A stretch of DNA of 64,000 nt from Glycomyces xiaoerkulensis (GTDB lineage: Bacteria; Actinomycetota; Actinomycetes; Mycobacteriales; Micromonosporaceae). Position numbers and translations under genes: made by a program. Shown here piece after piece: positions 61,905 through 64,000 of this stretch. The stretch spans positions 365,680-429,679 of the forward strand of contig NZ_PGGV01000033.1 of NCBI RefSeq assembly GCF_002798405.1, read 5' to 3'. Each line of letters starts with the position of its first letter. Position 1 is the first letter of the stretch. The notes under the pieces were generated by a model, which was given only the letters and a program-made list of their open reading frames with translations, was not told the origin of the DNA and did not search any database.

Positions 61905-63007
61905 AGTGACCACTCCTTGTCGTTCTGTGCGAGCACCTCGATGAGTTGTTCGGCCTCCTCGGGTCCCCGGCCTGGGCTCGTCAGAAGGTCAACTACGGTC
62001 TGGCTCGGTGCCGAGTACCGGTGCCCGTCGATGTCCCGAGTTCGTTGAAGCACGGCTTGATCGAACGGTTCTATCAGCAGGACATTGGCACCCCGCTCGG
62101 TATTTCGGAGCCGTAGCTCTCGCTGAAGTGCCGGCGTCTGCTCTGAGTAGATCGCAAGCAGTGAAAGCGGAGTCACCGCCGGGATCCCTTCGGGGAGATA
62201 ACGACGGAGCGCGGCTGAACCGGTCAGTACATGGGGCAGTCGTCGCTCGGCGAGCTGCTCCACTACCCAGTCGAGACCGCGTGGTGCGAGCACGGTGGTC
62301 GTGTGGTTTGTCCTGGTAATGCCGTAGTCGCGCGCCCAGGCGCGCACGAGTGAGCGTTTGTGAACGCGCCGCACCGTTGCATGCTCATCGCGTTCCACCA
62401 GATGCTCCTGGGCCAGGTATCCGAGGACCCGCGCGCTGGTGGCCGCGCCTACATTCGCGTTTGCAGCCAGCGCGTGGACCCGGGTATCGCTTGCGCCGTC
62501 GAGCAGTGCCCTGACCACTCGCGCCGCCCCTGGGCCTCGAAGCGATTTCTTCCGACGGTCCTCCGTGTCGGGGTTCGGGTCTTGATCGGCCCCGGACTGC
62601 CTGATGAACAGGGATGGCCGATCGGTTTCGACCTTCGTGTTGCCGGTGGGGTCGAACCACCCGATCCCGGCGGCTTCCAATAGTTCTTGCGAGCGCTTGG
62701 AGATGAAGTTCGAGACGATCACGGCCTTCGTGGACGCGTGCGGACCTCCGCGCAGTGCGGCTTGGACGTCGCGGAGTTTCGCTGCCATGCGGGGGACGTT
62801 CGCCGGGCTAACCTGAACCTTTGCCTCTACGGTGATAAGGGCCTGGTTGCCGTCCGGACCTGTGATGACGTAGTCGAATCCCTGGTCGCTACCGGATCGG
62901 TCCGCAGGGATCAGCTCCAGATCCCAGCCCTCAGGAAGCGTCGAATCCAGGAAATGTTCGAAGACGTCTCTCAATTCTGATCCGCTTTTGGCTCTGATCC
63001 GCGTCAT
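61901..63007 (-). CDS. AbiEi-like antitoxin with PD-(D/E)XK-like N-terminus
   Basis: This encodes 368 residues, longer than typical AbiEi (about 200-300). Residues 1-110 resemble a restriction-endonuclease fold: FDYVITG (Asp45) and ITVEAK (Glu61, Lys63). A winged helix follows (AARVVRALLDGAS, VGAATSARVLGYLAQEHLVERD), then the AbiEi C-terminal region (VLTGSAALRRYLPEG). Antitoxins of this family bind their own operator. It overlaps the toxin gene by four bases. The nuclease-like domain could be catalytic or a leftover; motif only. Confidence 0.75.
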   Translation of the reverse strand: MTRIRAKSGSELRDVFEHFLDSTLPEGWDLELIPADRSGSDQGFDYVITGPDGNQALITVEAKVQVSPANVPRMAAKLRDVQAALRGGPHASTKAVIVSNFISKRSQELLEAAGIGWFDPTGNTKVETDRPSLFIRQSGADQDPNPDTEDRRKKSLRGPGAARVVRALLDGASDTRVHALAANANVGAATSARVLGYLAQEHLVERDEHATVRRVHKRSLVRAWARDYGITRTNHTTTVLAPRGLDWVVEQLAERRLPHVLTGSAALRRYLPEGIPAVTPLSLLAIYSEQTPALQRELRLRNTERGANVLLIEPFDQAVLQRTRDIDGHRYSAPSQTVVDLLTSPGRGPEEAEQLIEVLAQNDKEWSL

Positions 63008-63418
63008 ATGGATCAGTGTGCACTGCGGATCATAATTTGTCCGAGAGGCACCACGGTGATGTCGACGATCGGTGGCAGGTCAAGTAGCCGACGCCGACCG
63101 GCCGTGGGATGTAGCGGTGTCCGGCACCGGATCGCGCCGGCCCGCGGCGCCGTCTCACCGGCCGGTGACGCCTCTGACCGTCTCCTCCACATACGGGGCG
63201 CGTCGGCGAGTGGATGGCGGTCGGATGACAGCGGTCGTTGTAGGTCCTAACGTTGCCGATGACCGGCTCGCAGGTGAGGTCGGGCGGCCCCCGGTCTCAT
63301 GCCGTTCGGGCACCGCCGTGGTAGTGCTGGCTGTACCGGGACGCGGGGGCAGGCAAGGCGCTGAAGTGGGGCGTCGGCGTTACTGCATCGGCGGCCTTCT
63401 CCGGCGAGGCTGGAAAGC
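63008..63418. other. Gap between AbiEi and DUF998-like genes
   Basis: About 410 bases with no convincing gene. It contains the promoter of the minus-strand AbiE pair (63013-63040) and must hold the promoter of the plus-strand gene at 63419. The rest is ordinary GC-rich sequence with short Arg-rich frames; I see no repeat or RNA gene in it. Confidence 0.45.
63013..63033 (-). promoter_or_regulatory. Candidate promoter and operator of the AbiE pair
   Basis: On the minus strand TATGAT (63028-63033) is a good -10 box, 20 bases before the AbiEi ATG. Next to it CAGTG-TG-CACTG (63013-63024) is a short inverted repeat between the -10 and the start codon, a fitting place for AbiEi autoregulation. No convincing -35 box is seen. 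Confidence 0.4.
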
Positions 63419-64000
63419 ATGATCACCGCCGCGCCCATGCGAAATCGTGAAATCGTCCTGAAGCGACTGACGCTGGCCGGGTTCGCCGGGATCGGGCTCG
63501 GCCTGGCCGCGATGGTCGTCCTGCACGCCACCTCCGGGCTCAACCCGGCGCACGCGGTGATCAGCGCGCACCTCTACACGCCGCACGGGTGGCTGCTGCC
63601 GGTCTCGCTGTGCCTGTTCGCGGGCGGCGCCTGCGCGTTCGCCGCGCTGGCCCGGTCGGTCGCGGCACCGCGCTGGATGGCGCCGCTGCTGGCGGCCTGG
63701 GCCGGCCTGCTGCTGCTGGTGGCGGCGTTCCCGTCGGATCCGCCCACCGCCGGGCCCTACTCGGCGGTGCATTTCGTGCACCGGTACGCCGCGTTCGCGG
63801 CCTTCTGCGTCATGGCCGCGCTCGCCATCGCGTTCGGCCGGTGGGCGCGCGGCGCCTGCCGCTGCGCGCGGATCGTGTCGGCGTGCGGCTGGGTGGCGCT
63901 GGGATCGCTGGCGGTGACCGCGCTGCCCTACGCGCTGGCGTGGTTCGACCTGGCCTCGCCGTGGTGGGCCGCGGCAGGGGGCCTGAACCAGCGCATGACG
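63419..64000 (+). CDS. DUF998-like membrane protein, 5' part
   Basis: The frame is open from ATG 63419 to the window end (194 codons, no stop), so the gene is partial. At least five hydrophobic segments are visible, with loops holding HATSGLNPAHAVISAHLYTP and FPSDPPTAGPYSAVHFVHR, a layout seen in DUF998 family membrane proteins of actinobacteria (unknown function). No ribosome site clearly decides the start; GGAAAG lies 5 bases upstream. Confidence 0.75.
   Translation, partial: MITAAPMRNREIVLKRLTLAGFAGIGLGLAAMVVLHATSGLNPAHAVISAHLYTPHGWLLPVSLCLFAGGACAFAALARSVAAPRWMAPLLAAWAGLLLLVAAFPSDPPTAGPYSAVHFVHRYAAFAAFCVMAALAIAFGRWARGACRCARIVSACGWVALGSLAVTALPYALAWFDLASPWWAAAGGLNQRMT

Overview
The window is GC-rich, densely coded actinobacterial chromosome. 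The gene content (GH10 xylanase, GH6 cellulase with a CBM2, Pmt-type protein O-mannosyltransferase, WXG-like secreted proteins, Nur-type nickel control) suits a saprophytic actinomycete. A Glycomycetaceae or Streptomyces/Micromonospora-like host is my inference only; no rRNA gene is present.

Layout: 1-5.3 kb holds small membrane and lipoprotein genes, a WXG-like/DUF1023 hydrolase operon and an unrecognised gene pair. 5.3-12.8 kb is a compact minus-strand operon of four genes (winged-helix protein, large AAA + HerA-type ATPase, AIPR-family protein with a nuclease-like N-terminus, DUF262/HNH GmrSD-like nuclease). This looks like a phage-defence cassette, and I do not recognise the exact combination. 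A cluster of GACGTC repeats lies upstream of it.

13-28.8 kb is mostly conserved chromosome: MarR/SDR, bcp, a CbiMNQO-type ECF transporter behind a near-textbook Nur (nickel) box, a DsbA-like protein, a CopC-CopD fusion, tatD, metG, a bifunctional penicillin-binding protein, Pmt, and tRNA-Ala(CGC).

28.9-45.5 kb, starting exactly at the tRNA-Ala gene, is an accessory region. It holds a gene run off its end into the tRNA, an XRE-TPR regulator with a 5-formyl-THF cyclo-ligase, and a translationally coupled plus-strand operon (dead serine-recombinase domain, HATPase-like protein, dTMP-kinase-like protein, Gfo/Idh oxidoreductase, DegT aminotransferase, NUDIX). It also holds two ISAs1-like elements, each inside a host gene (one an ArdA-type antirestriction gene), a membrane PLD-like + 2H-phosphoesterase-like pair, and an HTH-TIR-membrane protein set. 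The last few genes are visibly less GC-rich than the core.

45.8-64 kb returns to core and metabolic genes: GH10 and GH6 glycoside hydrolases, a UvrA-like ABC protein facing a WYL regulator across a perfect palindrome, AlkB, a drug-type ABC exporter with a divergent TetR regulator, a heterodimeric ABC exporter with one degenerate nucleotide-binding half, a YyaL-type thioredoxin-domain protein, an AbiE-type toxin-antitoxin pair whose toxin gene is frameshifted in a 5-G run, and the start of a DUF998-like membrane protein that leaves the window.
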